In this document: positions 9,667-18,472 of the stretch, piece after piece
Layout of the letters: every line of letters starts with the position of its first letter
How positions within the stretch are numbered: the stretch's first letter is position 1
Assembly (NCBI RefSeq): GCF_024793895.1
Contig: NZ_JANUSB010000017.1
Location: forward strand, 62,001 to 126,000
Direction of reading: 5' to 3'
DNA from: Serratia sp. AKBS12
Lineage (GTDB): Bacteria > Pseudomonadota > Gammaproteobacteria > Enterobacterales > Enterobacteriaceae
Length of the DNA stretch: 64,000 nt
The notes under the pieces: model-generated
Told to the model about the DNA's origin: nothing
The model's input: the letters and a program-made list of their open reading frames with translations, nothing else
Databases searched by the model: none
Position numbers and translations under genes: made by a program

Positions 9667-10443
9667 ATGCAAAAAGCGGTATTGATAACCGGTTGTTCCA
9701 GCGGCATTGGCCTGATCGCAGCTCAGGACCTGCGTAACCGTGGCTACCGCGTGCTGGCGGCCTGTCGTAAAGCACAGGACGTCGACAACATGCGGCAGCT
9801 CGGGCTTGAGGGCATCGAGCTTGATCTGGACGACAGCGCCAGCGTTGAGCGGGCGGCGGCGCAGGTGATCGACATGACCGGTGGCCGGCTATACGGCCTG
9901 TTCAACAATGGCGGGTTCGGGGTATACGGCCCGCTCAGTGGTATTTCCCGCCAACAGTTGGAACAGCAGTTTTCCACCAACCTGTTCGGCACCCACCAAC
10001 TGACGCAACTGCTGTTGCCGGCCATGCTGCCCCATGGCGAAGGGCGCATTATTCAGACCAGTTCGGTGATGGGGCTGGTGTCCAGCGCCGGGCGTGGTGC
10101 CTATGCCGCCAGCAAATTCGCGCTGGAAGCATGGTCAGATGCATTGCGCATGGAACTGCACGGCACCGGTATTCAGGTCAGTCTGATCGAACCCGGCCCG
10201 CTGACTACCCATTTCACCCAGAACGTCAACCAAACGCGTAGCGATCGACCGGTACACAATCCGGGGATTGCCAAGCGACTGACGCTACCGCCAGAGGCGA
10301 TATTGCCAAAATTGCGCCATGCGCTGGAAAGCCCGAAAGCGCGACTGCGCTATCCGGTGACCCTGCTGGCCCATGCCTTGAGCGTACTGCGCCGTATTTT
10401 ACCCGGTCGCGCGCTGGACTGGCTGTTGCGCAGCAACGGTTAA
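9667..10443 (+). CDS. ybbO: YbbO-type short-chain dehydrogenase/reductase
   Basis: Classical SDR, probably NADP(H)-dependent and active on aldehydes or lipid-type alcohols; E. coli YbbO has been reported as an aldehyde reductase. 258 residues: TGCSSGIG cofactor loop near residue 8, the structural motif NNGG (NNAG in most relatives), catalytic SSVMGL serine and YAASK (Tyr and Lys), and EPGPLTT. A hydrophobic/basic C-terminus (LLAHALSVLRRILPGRALDWLLR) may associate with the membrane. It sits between tesA and cnoX as in E. coli. The NNGG replacement is conservative but worth noting. Confidence 0.92.
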   Translation: MQKAVLITGCSSGIGLIAAQDLRNRGYRVLAACRKAQDVDNMRQLGLEGIELDLDDSASVERAAAQVIDMTGGRLYGLFNNGGFGVYGPLSGISRQQLEQQFSTNLFGTHQLTQLLLPAMLPHGEGRIIQTSSVMGLVSSAGRGAYAASKFALEAWSDALRMELHGTGIQVSLIEPGPLTTHFTQNVNQTRSDRPVHNPGIAKRLTLPPEAILPKLRHALESPKARLRYPVTLLAHALSVLRRILPGRALDWLLRSNG

Positions 10444-10520
10444 TTTCATTGCGGGGTTGAACGATGTCCCCCCTGCCCCCACCTAATGTTAATCAGACTT
10501 GCACGATCAGAGAGAAACCC

Positions 10521-11375
10521 ATGCTAGCTCCGACTGTTATTGATATTAACGAAATGAATCTGCAGCAAACGCTGGAACAATCGATGTCCGTTCCGGTGCT
10601 GTTCTACTTCTGGTCCGATCGCAGCCAGCACTGCCAGCAACTGACGCCGTTGCTGGACAAGTTGGCGACGGAATACGCTGGCCAGTTCGTGCTGGCAAAA
10701 GTGGATTGCGATGCCGAACAGATGATTGCCTCGCAGTTCGGACTACGTTCGATTCCTACCGTTTATCTGTTTAAAGACGGCCAGCCGGTAGACGGTTTCC
10801 AGGGCCCGCAGCCGGAAGAGGTTATCCGCGAATTCCTGCAGCGTTTTCTGCCCAAGGCAGAAGATCTGAAGCTGGCACAGGCCAATGAACTGTTGCAGGC
10901 AGGTAACGCCATCGAAGCACTGCCTCTGTTAAAGGACGCTTGGCAGAGCAGCAATCAGCGCGGCGATATCGGGCTGGCACTGGCGGAAACCCAGCTAACG
11001 CTAAACCGCATTGAAGACGCCGAAGCGGTGCTGGCGACTATCCCGCTGCAAGATCGCGACACGCGTTATCAAGGACTGGTGGCACAGATCGAACTGATGA
11101 AACAGGCCGCCGACACGCCGGAAATCCAGCTTTTGCAACAGCAGGTCGACGCAGACCCGGCCAACGCCGAACTGGCGGTACAGCTGGCGCTGCAATTGCA
11201 CCAGGTTGGCCGTAACGAAGAAGCGCTGGAACAGCTGATGGGCCACCTGAAGAAAGATCTGGCCGCCGCCAACGGCAGCGCGCGCAAGACGCTGATGGAT
11301 ATCCTCGCTGCGCTCGGTACCGGCGATGCACTGGCTGCCAAGTATCGCCGTCAGCTGTATTCATTGCTCTACTGA
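10521..11375 (+). CDS. cnoX: CnoX (YbbN), chaperedoxin: thioredoxin fold plus TPR domain
   Basis: Cytosolic holdase that protects proteins under bleach/oxidative stress and hands them to GroEL/DnaK. The chosen ATG gives 284 residues beginning [11 protein letters not shown], the E. coli length; a 19-codon upstream extension lacks family similarity. The thioredoxin-like domain covers about residues 1-110, with SQHC replacing the CxxC of true thioredoxins (one Cys only, as in E. coli) and the cis-Pro loop RSIPTVYLF. The C-terminal half has TPR-like helices ([40 protein letters not shown]). Confidence 0.94.
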   Translation: MLAPTVIDINEMNLQQTLEQSMSVPVLFYFWSDRSQHCQQLTPLLDKLATEYAGQFVLAKVDCDAEQMIASQFGLRSIPTVYLFKDGQPVDGFQGPQPEEVIREFLQRFLPKAEDLKLAQANELLQAGNAIEALPLLKDAWQSSNQRGDIGLALAETQLTLNRIEDAEAVLATIPLQDRDTRYQGLVAQIELMKQAADTPEIQLLQQQVDADPANAELAVQLALQLHQVGRNEEALEQLMGHLKKDLAAANGSARKTLMDILAALGTGDALAAKYRRQLYSLLY

Positions 11376-11411
11376 TCGCCAAATGGGCGGTTTTCACCGC
11401 CCTTCTCGACG

Positions 11412-11539
11412 CTATCCCCTAGATAGTTCGCGTTGCATCAAGGCGGCAACGACAGGCGCCCCCGGCAGCATAGACCACTAGGTGACCGGGGTGACTGAAG
11501 GCAGCCAACGCCGAGGCAGCGTGAAATATGACGGCCATG
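11412..11539 (+). repeat. ERIC-like repeat, copy 1 of a tandem pair
   Basis: 128-base unit beginning CTATCCCCTAGATAG and ending GAAATATGACGG. It contains GGCGGCAAC on one side and GTGACCGGGGTGACTGAAGG then GCAGCCAACGC on the other, the hallmark blocks of enterobacterial ERIC/IRU elements, and folds as a long imperfect hairpin. It follows the cnoX stop by 36 bases. Orientation is arbitrary because the element is palindromic. Confidence 0.8.
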
Positions 11540-11667
11540 CTATCCCCTAGATAGTTCGCGTTGCATCAAGGCGGCAACGACAGGCGTCCCCGGGAACATA
11601 GACCACTATGTGACCGGGGTGACTGAAGGCAGCCAACGCCGAGGCAGCGTGAAATATGACGGGGATA
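11540..11667 (+). repeat. ERIC-like repeat, copy 2, abutting the cfa stop codon
   Basis: Direct tandem copy of the preceding unit with the same 128-base period and only a handful of differences (for example CGTCCCCGGGAACATAG against CGCCCCCGGCAGCATAG). The copy ends in GACGGGGATA and the next base triplet is the cfa stop, so the cfa transcript runs straight into both hairpins. Confidence 0.8.
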
Positions 11668-12819
11668 TTACCGGTAGACACGCACCCCACCGTCTACCCC
11701 TTTCGGACTAAACAACACCTGCCACAGCTGAATATTACGCGAACGGAATGCGCCGGCGCAGGCATTCAGGTAGTAGGTAAACATGCGTTCGAAGCGCTCG
11801 GAGTAATTGTCCGCCAACGATGGCCATGCCCGTTTGAAGTTGTCGAGCCAGGCCATCAGGGTGCGATCGTAATCCGCGCCGATGTTGTGCCAGTCTTCCA
11901 TCACAAAGCGCCCCTCGCTGGCCTCGGCAATGTGTTTTACCGATGGCAGACAGCCGTTCGGGAAAATATATTTATCGATCCAGGCGTCTACATTGAGATC
12001 GGTTTGATTGGAACCGATGGTGTGCAGCAGAAACAGGCCGTTAGGCTTCAGGTTGCGCGCCGCCACGTTAAAGTAGGTATCGTAATTTTTTGGCCCGACG
12101 TGCTCGAACATGCCTACCGAGACGATGCGGTCAAACTGCCGATGCAGATCGCGGTAATCCTGCAATAAAATCTCGACTTCCAGGCCGGCACAGCGCTGCT
12201 GCGCCATTTTCTGCTGTTCGGCAGAAATGGTCACGCCATGCACTTTTACTCCGTACTGTTCCGCGGCATATTGCGCCAACCCGCCCCAGCCGCAGCCGAT
12301 GTCCAGCAACGTCATTCCTGGCTGCAAGCGCAGCTTTTCGCAGATCATCTTCAGCTTGTTTTGCTGCGCCTGTTGCAGCGTATCCGCGTCTTTCCAGTAG
12401 CCGCAGGAATACTGCATATAGGGATCCAGCATTTGACTGAACAGATCGTTGCCAATGTCATAATGTTCCTTGCCGACCTGCCAGGCGCGTTTGCGCGATT
12501 GGCGGTTGACCAGGCGTGCATAGGCGATACGCGCTATATCCGTCAGGCTGCTCGGTAGGCGTTCATCAATGCCGGCACGTAGAATGCGGGTGAACAACAT
12601 ATCCAACCGTTCGCAATCCCACCAGCCATCCATATAACTCTCACCGAAACCCAGCGAGCCTTCCTGCAATATACGTTTGAACAACGCCGGATTTTTTACC
12701 TGAATATCAAACGCCTGGCTGCCATTAATGGTTATGCCAGCCTCGCCAAGCATCTCTTCAATGATTAAATACCAGCGATCTTTTTTCTGCGACAGCGCAT
12801 TAATGCCGATCGAATCCAT
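11668..12819 (-). CDS. cfa: Cyclopropane-fatty-acyl-phospholipid synthase
   Basis: SAM-dependent enzyme at the inner membrane that cyclopropanates unsaturated acyl chains of phospholipids, typically in stationary phase and acid stress. The ATG used gives 383 residues (E. coli 382) and has AAGGA six bases upstream; a longer in-frame extension to 12990 has no family similarity. Motifs: QEGSLGFGESYMDGWW, the SAM-binding LLDIGCGWGGLA, GVTISAEQQKMAQ, and the active-site region SVGMFEHVGPKNYD and ADYDRTLMAW. E. coli carries cfa elsewhere, so its place beside cnoX is lineage-specific. The 190-base upstream region may hold a long leader. Confidence 0.97.
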   Translation of the reverse strand: MDSIGINALSQKKDRWYLIIEEMLGEAGITINGSQAFDIQVKNPALFKRILQEGSLGFGESYMDGWWDCERLDMLFTRILRAGIDERLPSSLTDIARIAYARLVNRQSRKRAWQVGKEHYDIGNDLFSQMLDPYMQYSCGYWKDADTLQQAQQNKLKMICEKLRLQPGMTLLDIGCGWGGLAQYAAEQYGVKVHGVTISAEQQKMAQQRCAGLEVEILLQDYRDLHRQFDRIVSVGMFEHVGPKNYDTYFNVAARNLKPNGLFLLHTIGSNQTDLNVDAWIDKYIFPNGCLPSVKHIAEASEGRFVMEDWHNIGADYDRTLMAWLDNFKRAWPSLADNYSERFERMFTYYLNACAGAFRSRNIQLWQVLFSPKGVDGGVRVYR

Positions 12820-13010
12820 AAAAATCCTTGCCGTAAAAGACATTTCAAAAAGCATAGTCGCAAATTGAAATGACAAATTTTTGAAAGAAAGTCTTCTTCT
12901 ACGGCAACTATACTCAGGGCAGGAAAGGTCATGAAATGAATTAAAATTATTAGCAATATGCCAAATTGGCATGTTTTCTGGCCCCGTCATGCCCGCCTCT
13001 CCCGGTCCCC

Positions 13011-13913
13011 TTAACCATGCACGCAGGTGCCTTTGGTTCCCGCCAGGATCGCGGCGGCATCACGCAGTGCGCCAATATAGGCGTTACGGCCGGTCGCCTG
13101 CACGAAATCGATCGCGGCCTGTGCTTTCGGCCCCATAGCGCCGTCATCAGCGGCAAAAGGCCGTAGCTGGGTCGGCGTCACCCGCGTTAAGGCACGCTGA
13201 TGTTCGGTGCCCCAATCCTGATATACCGCGTCGGCGTCGGTGAGAATCAATAGATGATCGGCCTCTAGCCGCTGAGCCAACAGTACCGCTGCCGCATCCT
13301 TGTCAATTACCGCCTCTGCGCCACGGTAGCGACCTGCGTCAGCAAATACCGGCACGCCGCCGCCGCCGCAACAAATGACCAGCCGCCCCTGTTGCACCAG
13401 TTCGCTGATGGTGTCCAGCTCAACGATATCGCACGGCTTCGGCGAGGCGACCACCCGCCGCAAATAGTCGCCATCACGCTGCATGCGCCACCCCCATCGC
13501 CGCTCCAGCTCGCTCTGTTGCTCCAGGCAATAAACCGGACCGATAAATTTGCTCGGGTGTCTGAATGCCTCATCCCGTGCCTCGACCACCACGCGAGTCA
13601 GCACGGTAGCCACCGGCGGCATATCGGGCTGACTGCCAACTGACTGCGCCAGCATATAACCCACCATGCCCTGCGTTTGCGCGACCAGAATATCCAGCGG
13701 ATAAGCAGGAATTTCCTGACAGCTCTGGTTCTGCAAGGCCAATAATCCAACCTGTGGCCCATTGCCATGCACCAGAATCACCCGGTATTCTCGTGTCAAT
13801 GTCCACAGCCCCTGCACAACTGCCTCCATATTCTGATATTGATTCTCTGCGGATAATTCCTGTCCACGTGGCAATAGCGCATTCCCGCCCAAGGCAACGA
13901 CGATTTTCTTCAT
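13011..13913 (-). CDS. allK: Carbamate kinase of the AllK/YbcF type
   Basis: Cytosolic kinase that uses carbamoyl phosphate to phosphorylate ADP, releasing ammonia and CO2: substrate-level ATP synthesis. 300 residues with amino-acid-kinase motifs VVALGGNALLPRG, VHGNGPQVGLLALQN, ICCGGGGVPVFAD, EAVIDKDAAAVLLA and MGPKAQAAIDF. It resembles E. coli YbcF/AllK (recalled) more than ArcC. It is divergent from the transporter-allFGH-allS operon, and AllFGH would make its carbamoyl phosphate. SD AAGGGA lies eight bases before the ATG. Confidence 0.93.
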   Translation of the reverse strand: MKKIVVALGGNALLPRGQELSAENQYQNMEAVVQGLWTLTREYRVILVHGNGPQVGLLALQNQSCQEIPAYPLDILVAQTQGMVGYMLAQSVGSQPDMPPVATVLTRVVVEARDEAFRHPSKFIGPVYCLEQQSELERRWGWRMQRDGDYLRRVVASPKPCDIVELDTISELVQQGRLVICCGGGGVPVFADAGRYRGAEAVIDKDAAAVLLAQRLEADHLLILTDADAVYQDWGTEHQRALTRVTPTQLRPFAADDGAMGPKAQAAIDFVQATGRNAYIGALRDAAAILAGTKGTCVHG

Positions 13914-13974
13914 TTTATCATCCCTTAATTAATCAACGTTAGCAGGACAAATTAAATTAAAAACTTATTTTATA

Positions 13975-13990
13975 TGTGATCGCTGGCACA
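13975..13990 (+). promoter_or_regulatory. Candidate CRP site in the allK / transporter divergent region
   Basis: TGTGATCGCTGGCACA matches the CRP core TGTGA-N6-TCACA with one mismatch. It is centred about 70 bases upstream of allK and 270 bases upstream of the transporter. It suggests catabolite control; not proven. Confidence 0.4.
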
Positions 13991-14164
13991 AATGGCCAAC
14001 AGTAAATTTTATTTTTAAAATAACGCCGGCGCTCCACCCATCATATTTAATAAAAAACCTGGTTAGTTAATTTTTTTTAAGAAAAACGCACTATCAGTAA
14101 AAACATTATGAACAATCAATCGCCTGTGAACTCCGTCACGATGCTGGCCAATGATTTTTCGCAC

Positions 14165-14176
14165 TCTAGCGCTAGA
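14165..14176 (+). promoter_or_regulatory. Perfect palindrome in the allK / transporter intergenic region
   Basis: TCTAGCGCTAGA, a perfect 12-base inverted repeat about 80 bases before the transporter start, a possible regulator site (AllS is the local candidate). The whole 340-base gap between allK and the transporter is AT-rich and holds this palindrome, the CRP-like site and a strong Shine-Dalgarno (GGGGGATAA before the transporter ATG); no gene was seen in it. Confidence 0.35.
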
Positions 14177-14253
14177 AAAGGCCGTGGGCCAATGAATTGT
14201 TAAATCCTTTTAACAAAAAACAGGGATTTCAATCTATTTAATCGGGGGGATAA

Positions 14254-15492
14254 ATGAGCCATTCAACTAACGAAACGGTTATTAATGCCAAGCGAAGAAT
14301 ACCTGCATGGTGTATTACCATTTTCCTTTTCTGGCTTGGTTGGATATTTATGTATGCGGACCGCACCATATTAAACCCCGTCATGGGCGAACTGGAAAAG
14401 GAATTCGGTCTGAGCGGCACTCAGCTTGGGGTTCTTAATTCCGTGTTTTATTTTTCTTATGCGCTGTTGCAGGTGCCAGCCGGGGTGCTGGGCGACAGGA
14501 TCGGCAGGAAGAAAGTGCTGGTTCCCGGCTTCCTGCTTTTCGGCGCTTTTACCGCCGTCACCGGCTGGGCCAAAAGCTGGAGCACCCTGCTGTGTGCCCG
14601 CGTGGTCACCGGCGCCGGTGAAGGGACCTACTATGGCCCGCAGTACGGTATATCTTCCGAACAGATCCCCAAAAAATACCGGTCGCTTGGCAGCGCCATC
14701 ATCAACAGCGGCATGGCATTTGGCATTGCGCTAGGGCTGATGACCTCCAGCTGGCTGGTCTTCGACCTCGGCCACAGCTGGCGCATGCCGTTTTACGCAA
14801 TGGCGGTGCCCAGCCTGCTGACCGGCCTGGCGATTTGGTGGTTCGTCAAAGAAAAGAAACGCAGCGCGCAAACCGTCGCCGCAGGTGGCCAAAAAATCAG
14901 GTTTAGCGATCTGTTCAAAAACCGCAATTTGCTGTTGGTGTACCTGATGGTGTTTTGCAGCCTGTTCGGCTTCTTTGTCATCCTGACCTGGCTGCCCTAC
15001 TACCTGCAAAACGAACGCGGTATTCCCGGTTCAGAAACCGGCTTTATCTCCTCGCTGGTGGCATGGATCTCCATTCCCGGCGCGCTGCTGTTCTCCAGCC
15101 TGTCCGACCGTCTTGGCAGACGCAAGCCGTTGATTCTGCTTCTGGTGCCGCTGGCAATCCTCAGCATGATCTCGATCGTGTGGATGCCAACCATGACCGG
15201 AGTGATCGTCGCGCTGTGCATGTATGGTCTGGTGGGCAAGCTGGCGCTAGATCCGGTGCTGATCGCACTGGTGGCCGACAGCGTTGATGAACACAACTAC
15301 GGTTCGGCCTTTGGCCTGTTCAACTTTATCGGTATGAGTTCTTCCATTTTGGCGCCGATTATCGCCGGTATGGTACGCGATATCACCGGCAGCCTGGCCG
15401 CCAGCTTCTACTTTTCCGCTGCGCTGCTGGCTGTCGGCCTGTTCGGCATGCTGTTCCTCAAGGAAAAGAAAACCCCAGAGGTAATACTATGA
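14254..15492 (+). CDS. MFS transporter (anion:cation symporter type) of the carbamoyl-transfer cluster
   Basis: Inner-membrane major-facilitator protein of 412 residues with about 12 helices. The loop 2-3 signature GDRIGRKKVLVPG and its repeat SDRLGRRKPLI are visible, and the N-terminal MYADRTILNPVMGELEKEF resembles ACS-family carboxylate/sugar-acid transporters such as GudP/GarP (recalled). Its stop overlaps the allF start (ATGA), so it is translated with the oxamate carbamoyltransferase genes; by context the likely cargo is oxalurate, oxamate or a similar carbamoylated acid. That substrate is an inference. E. coli has no such gene within allFGH-allK. Confidence 0.85.
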   Translation: MSHSTNETVINAKRRIPAWCITIFLFWLGWIFMYADRTILNPVMGELEKEFGLSGTQLGVLNSVFYFSYALLQVPAGVLGDRIGRKKVLVPGFLLFGAFTAVTGWAKSWSTLLCARVVTGAGEGTYYGPQYGISSEQIPKKYRSLGSAIINSGMAFGIALGLMTSSWLVFDLGHSWRMPFYAMAVPSLLTGLAIWWFVKEKKRSAQTVAAGGQKIRFSDLFKNRNLLLVYLMVFCSLFGFFVILTWLPYYLQNERGIPGSETGFISSLVAWISIPGALLFSSLSDRLGRRKPLILLLVPLAILSMISIVWMPTMTGVIVALCMYGLVGKLALDPVLIALVADSVDEHNYGSAFGLFNFIGMSSSILAPIIAGMVRDITGSLAASFYFSAALLAVGLFGMLFLKEKKTPEVIL

Positions 15493-17156
15493 TTCATGCG
15501 TTTATTAAAAAAGGCAGCTTTCAGGATTCAGTCAGTCTGATGCTGATTTCGCGCCGGCTCAGCGAGTCAGATGCGGTAGACGAGGTATCGGTAATGATGG
15601 GAACCCCGGCCAACAAGACGCTGCTGAAGGCGACCGGCTTTTGGCATCCGCACTTCACCGATGCCACGCCCAATGACATCTGCGTGGCCATTCGCTGCGA
15701 GCACCGACAGGACAGCATCACCGACAGCGTACGCCAGCAGTTGGAGCAGGCGCTGAACACCGTCAGCCAGGGCAACGGCAACGGGCAAGCGCTGCCGACG
15801 GCCCGTCGCTGGCAAAGCGCATGTGAAAAATTGCCAGATGCCAACCTGACACTGATTTCCGTTGCCGGCGAGTACGCCGCGGAACTGGCCGAGCGCGCGC
15901 TGGAACGGCAGCAAAACGTAATGATCTTCTCCGATAATGTGTCGCTGGAGCAGGAGGTGGCGCTGAAACAACGGGCACGCGCCCGGCAATTACTGGTCAT
16001 GGGACCAGACTGCGGCACTGCGGTGGTTGCCGGCGTACCGCTGGCCTTCTCCAACGCACTGCCGACCGGAAGCATCGGCATCGTCGGCGCCTCCGGTACC
16101 GGTATACAGGAACTGGCTTCGCAAATTGCCCTGATGGGCCAGGGCATTACCCATGCGCTTGGCCTCGGAGGCCGCGATCTGAGCGCCGAAGTGGGCGGCA
16201 TCAGCGCGCTGACCGCTCTTGAGATGCTGGCGGGCGATCCACACAGCAAAGTGATTGCCTTCGTTTCCAAGCCGCCGGCAGCGGTGGTGCGCCAGACGGT
16301 TCTGACGGCAATGAAAGCGATTGGCAAACCGGTGGTGGCCCTGTTTCTTGGCTCCAGTCCGCCCCTGCGACGCGACGGCAATGTCTACCTCGCCAGTACG
16401 TTGGCGGAGGCCGCTCGGCTGGCGGTGATGCTGGCCAACGTTGCAGCCGTGGCCAGCACGCAGCCAAAGGTGATCGAGCGGAAAATTATCGGGCTGTTCA
16501 CCGGCGGTACGCTGGCGGCGGAGGCCGCAATGATCCTGGGCGAACATCTCGACGCCAAGTCGGATCAACGGCATACGCAGGGGATCATGTTCCAGGCTGC
16601 CGGGCATCAGTTGATCGATCTGGGTGATGATGTTTATACCGTGGGCAAACCGCATCCCATGATCGACCCCACCGCCCGCCATCAACAGATCCTGGCACTG
16701 GCGGAACGGCCCGAGATCGGCGTACTGCTGCTGGACGTGGTGCTGGGTTACGGTTCACATGCCGATCCGGCAGGCATGGCGGCCAACGCCGTGACCGAAC
16801 TGCGCGCTCGGCGCGGCACCAGCACGCCGTTGGTGGCGATCGCAACCATTACCGGAACGGAACAGGATCCCCAACAACGCAGCGTACAGCTCAATACCCT
16901 GCTCAACGCCGGCATCGTGGTTATGAACAATCTGGAAGAAGCCGTGCTTTTGGCATTGCAGCTGATAACCCCGGGTCCGGGCGACGGATTTGCCCCGCTT
17001 CATGCCCTGCTGCAAGACGCCAGGGTCATCAATGTCGGATTGCGCAGCTTCGCCGATGAGCTACAGGCCAACGGCTGTCCGGTGGTGCATTACCAATGGT
17101 CGCCGGTAGCCGGCGGAAACGCGCAGTTAGCCAATTTATTGAAACAATTAGATTAA
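15489..17156 (+). CDS. allF: AllF (FdrA), oxamate carbamoyltransferase subunit
   Basis: 555-residue cytosolic protein of the FdrA family, built like an acyl-CoA synthetase: an N-terminal domain (MIHAFIKKGSFQDSVSLMLI), a succinyl-CoA-synthetase-alpha-like nucleotide fold with GIVGASGTGIQELASQIA (about residues 196-215) and GLGGRDLSAEVGG, and a C-terminal flavodoxin-like ligase part (LLLDVVLGYGSHADPAG). In E. coli, allF, allG and allH (fdrA, ylbE, ylbF) were reported together to encode oxamate carbamoyltransferase, converting oxalurate and phosphate to oxamate and carbamoyl phosphate. Coupled by ATGA to the transporter and 11 bases from allG. Confidence 0.92.
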   Translation: MIHAFIKKGSFQDSVSLMLISRRLSESDAVDEVSVMMGTPANKTLLKATGFWHPHFTDATPNDICVAIRCEHRQDSITDSVRQQLEQALNTVSQGNGNGQALPTARRWQSACEKLPDANLTLISVAGEYAAELAERALERQQNVMIFSDNVSLEQEVALKQRARARQLLVMGPDCGTAVVAGVPLAFSNALPTGSIGIVGASGTGIQELASQIALMGQGITHALGLGGRDLSAEVGGISALTALEMLAGDPHSKVIAFVSKPPAAVVRQTVLTAMKAIGKPVVALFLGSSPPLRRDGNVYLASTLAEAARLAVMLANVAAVASTQPKVIERKIIGLFTGGTLAAEAAMILGEHLDAKSDQRHTQGIMFQAAGHQLIDLGDDVYTVGKPHPMIDPTARHQQILALAERPEIGVLLLDVVLGYGSHADPAGMAANAVTELRARRGTSTPLVAIATITGTEQDPQQRSVQLNTLLNAGIVVMNNLEEAVLLALQLITPGPGDGFAPLHALLQDARVINVGLRSFADELQANGCPVVHYQWSPVAGGNAQLANLLKQLD

Positions 17157-17167
17157 AAGGATCGGTT

Positions 17168-18430
17168 ATGTATTCATCTATCACCGCAGCCAATCAGGCG
17201 GTCATTGAACGTATCAGAACAGCCAGGCCACACTGGGTTGGCGTCTGTCCCGCACAGCAAGCAGTGCCACAGCTCGCCAACGGTAAAAAACTGCTGCATG
17301 CCGGTCCGCCGCTGGACTGGGGTGCCATGACCGGGCCAATGCGCGGAGCCTGCATCGGCGCCGCTATTTTTGAGGGCTGGGCCGGCAGCGAAGCGCAAGC
17401 GCTGTCTTTGTTTGATACCGGTGCCGTGGAATTCATCCCCTGCCATCACGTCAATGCCGTGGGTCCGATGGGCGGCATTACCTCCGCCAACATGCCGGTG
17501 GTGAAGGTAAAAAACCTGACCCATGGCAATATGGCATATTGCAACCTGAATGAGGGTATCGGCAAAGTAATGCGCTTCGGGGCATATGATGATGAAGTTC
17601 AGCGGCGTTTGCATTGGATGCGCGAGGTTCTGGCACCGGTGCTCAACGATATACTGGTGCAGATGGAAGACGGCATTGACCTCGGCGCGCTGATGGCACA
17701 AGCCATTACCATGGGTGACGAATTCCACCAGCGTAATATCGCCGCCTCCTCCCTGCTAATGCGCATGCTGGCAACCGGCATTGCCCAACTGCCACGGGAC
17801 AAAAATCAGCTGGCGGAGGTGCTACGCTTCCTCAGTATCACCGATCAATTCTTCCTGAACCTGGCAATGGCCTATTGCAAGGCCGCCATGGATGCCGGAG
17901 CTGCCGTCAAGGCAGGTTCGATTGTCACCGCAATGACGCGCAACGGACGCGATTTCGGCATTCGCGTCAGCGGGTTGGGAGAACGTTGGTTTACCGCCCC
18001 GGTAAATACTCCGCAGGGGTTGTACTTCACTGGCTATAGCCAACAGGACGCCAACCCCGATATTGGCGACAGCGCGATTACCGAAACGCTGGGCATTGGC
18101 GGTGCCGCGATGGTCGCAGCACCCGGCGTTACGCGCTTCGTCGGCGCCGGCGGCGTTGCGGCGGCACTGGCAACCTCCGAAGAAATGGCAGAAATCTACC
18201 TGGAACACAACCCGCTGCTGCAAATCCCTACGTGGAACTTCCAGGGAGCCTGTCTGGGATTGGACGTCCGTCGGGTGGTGGAGACCGGGATCACCCCGCT
18301 GATCAATACCGGGATCGCGCACCGCAATCCCGGCGTTGGACAAGTGGGTGCCGGCACGGTACGGGCACCACTGCCCTGCTTCGAACAGGCGCTAATCGCG
18401 CTTGCCGAAACGATGAATATTAGCGGCTGA
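17168..18430 (+). CDS. allG: AllG (YlbE, DUF1116), oxamate carbamoyltransferase subunit
   Basis: 420-residue DUF1116 protein. Glycine-rich conserved blocks are visible: MTGPMRGACIGAAIFEGWA, HHVNAVGPMGGITSANMPV, NLNEGIGKVMRFG, GAAVKAGSIVTAMTRNGRDFG and the C-terminal GITPLINTGIAHRNPGVGQ. The ATG used starts MYSSITAANQAV and has AAAAGG seven bases before it; an in-frame extension into allF is not needed. It acts with AllF and AllH; how each subunit contributes to the carbamoyl transfer is not evident from sequence. Confidence 0.92.
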   Translation: MYSSITAANQAVIERIRTARPHWVGVCPAQQAVPQLANGKKLLHAGPPLDWGAMTGPMRGACIGAAIFEGWAGSEAQALSLFDTGAVEFIPCHHVNAVGPMGGITSANMPVVKVKNLTHGNMAYCNLNEGIGKVMRFGAYDDEVQRRLHWMREVLAPVLNDILVQMEDGIDLGALMAQAITMGDEFHQRNIAASSLLMRMLATGIAQLPRDKNQLAEVLRFLSITDQFFLNLAMAYCKAAMDAGAAVKAGSIVTAMTRNGRDFGIRVSGLGERWFTAPVNTPQGLYFTGYSQQDANPDIGDSAITETLGIGGAAMVAAPGVTRFVGAGGVAAALATSEEMAEIYLEHNPLLQIPTWNFQGACLGLDVRRVVETGITPLINTGIAHRNPGVGQVGAGTVRAPLPCFEQALIALAETMNISG

Positions 18431-18435
18431 CTTAT

Positions 18436-18457
18436 GCGGGCCGCAGCGGCGGCCCGC
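18436..18457 (+). other. Strong hairpin between allG and allH
   Basis: Perfect 9-base-pair GC stem GCGGGCCGC / GCGGCCCGC with an AGCG loop, sitting between the allG stop and the allH Shine-Dalgarno (GGAGGAA). There is no U-run, so it is more likely an mRNA stability or translation element than a terminator. It argues that allH starts downstream of it rather than at the ATG at 18434. Confidence 0.75.
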
Positions 18458-18472
18458 TCAACCGGAGGAATA

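Noticed and set aside
12819-12990. N-terminal extension of cfa
   Set aside because: The extra 57 residues resemble no Cfa and the shorter ATG has a proper Shine-Dalgarno and E. coli-like length.
18436-18457. Hairpin between allG and allH as a terminator
   Set aside because: No U-run follows and allH begins just behind it with a strong Shine-Dalgarno; more likely a processing or translation element.
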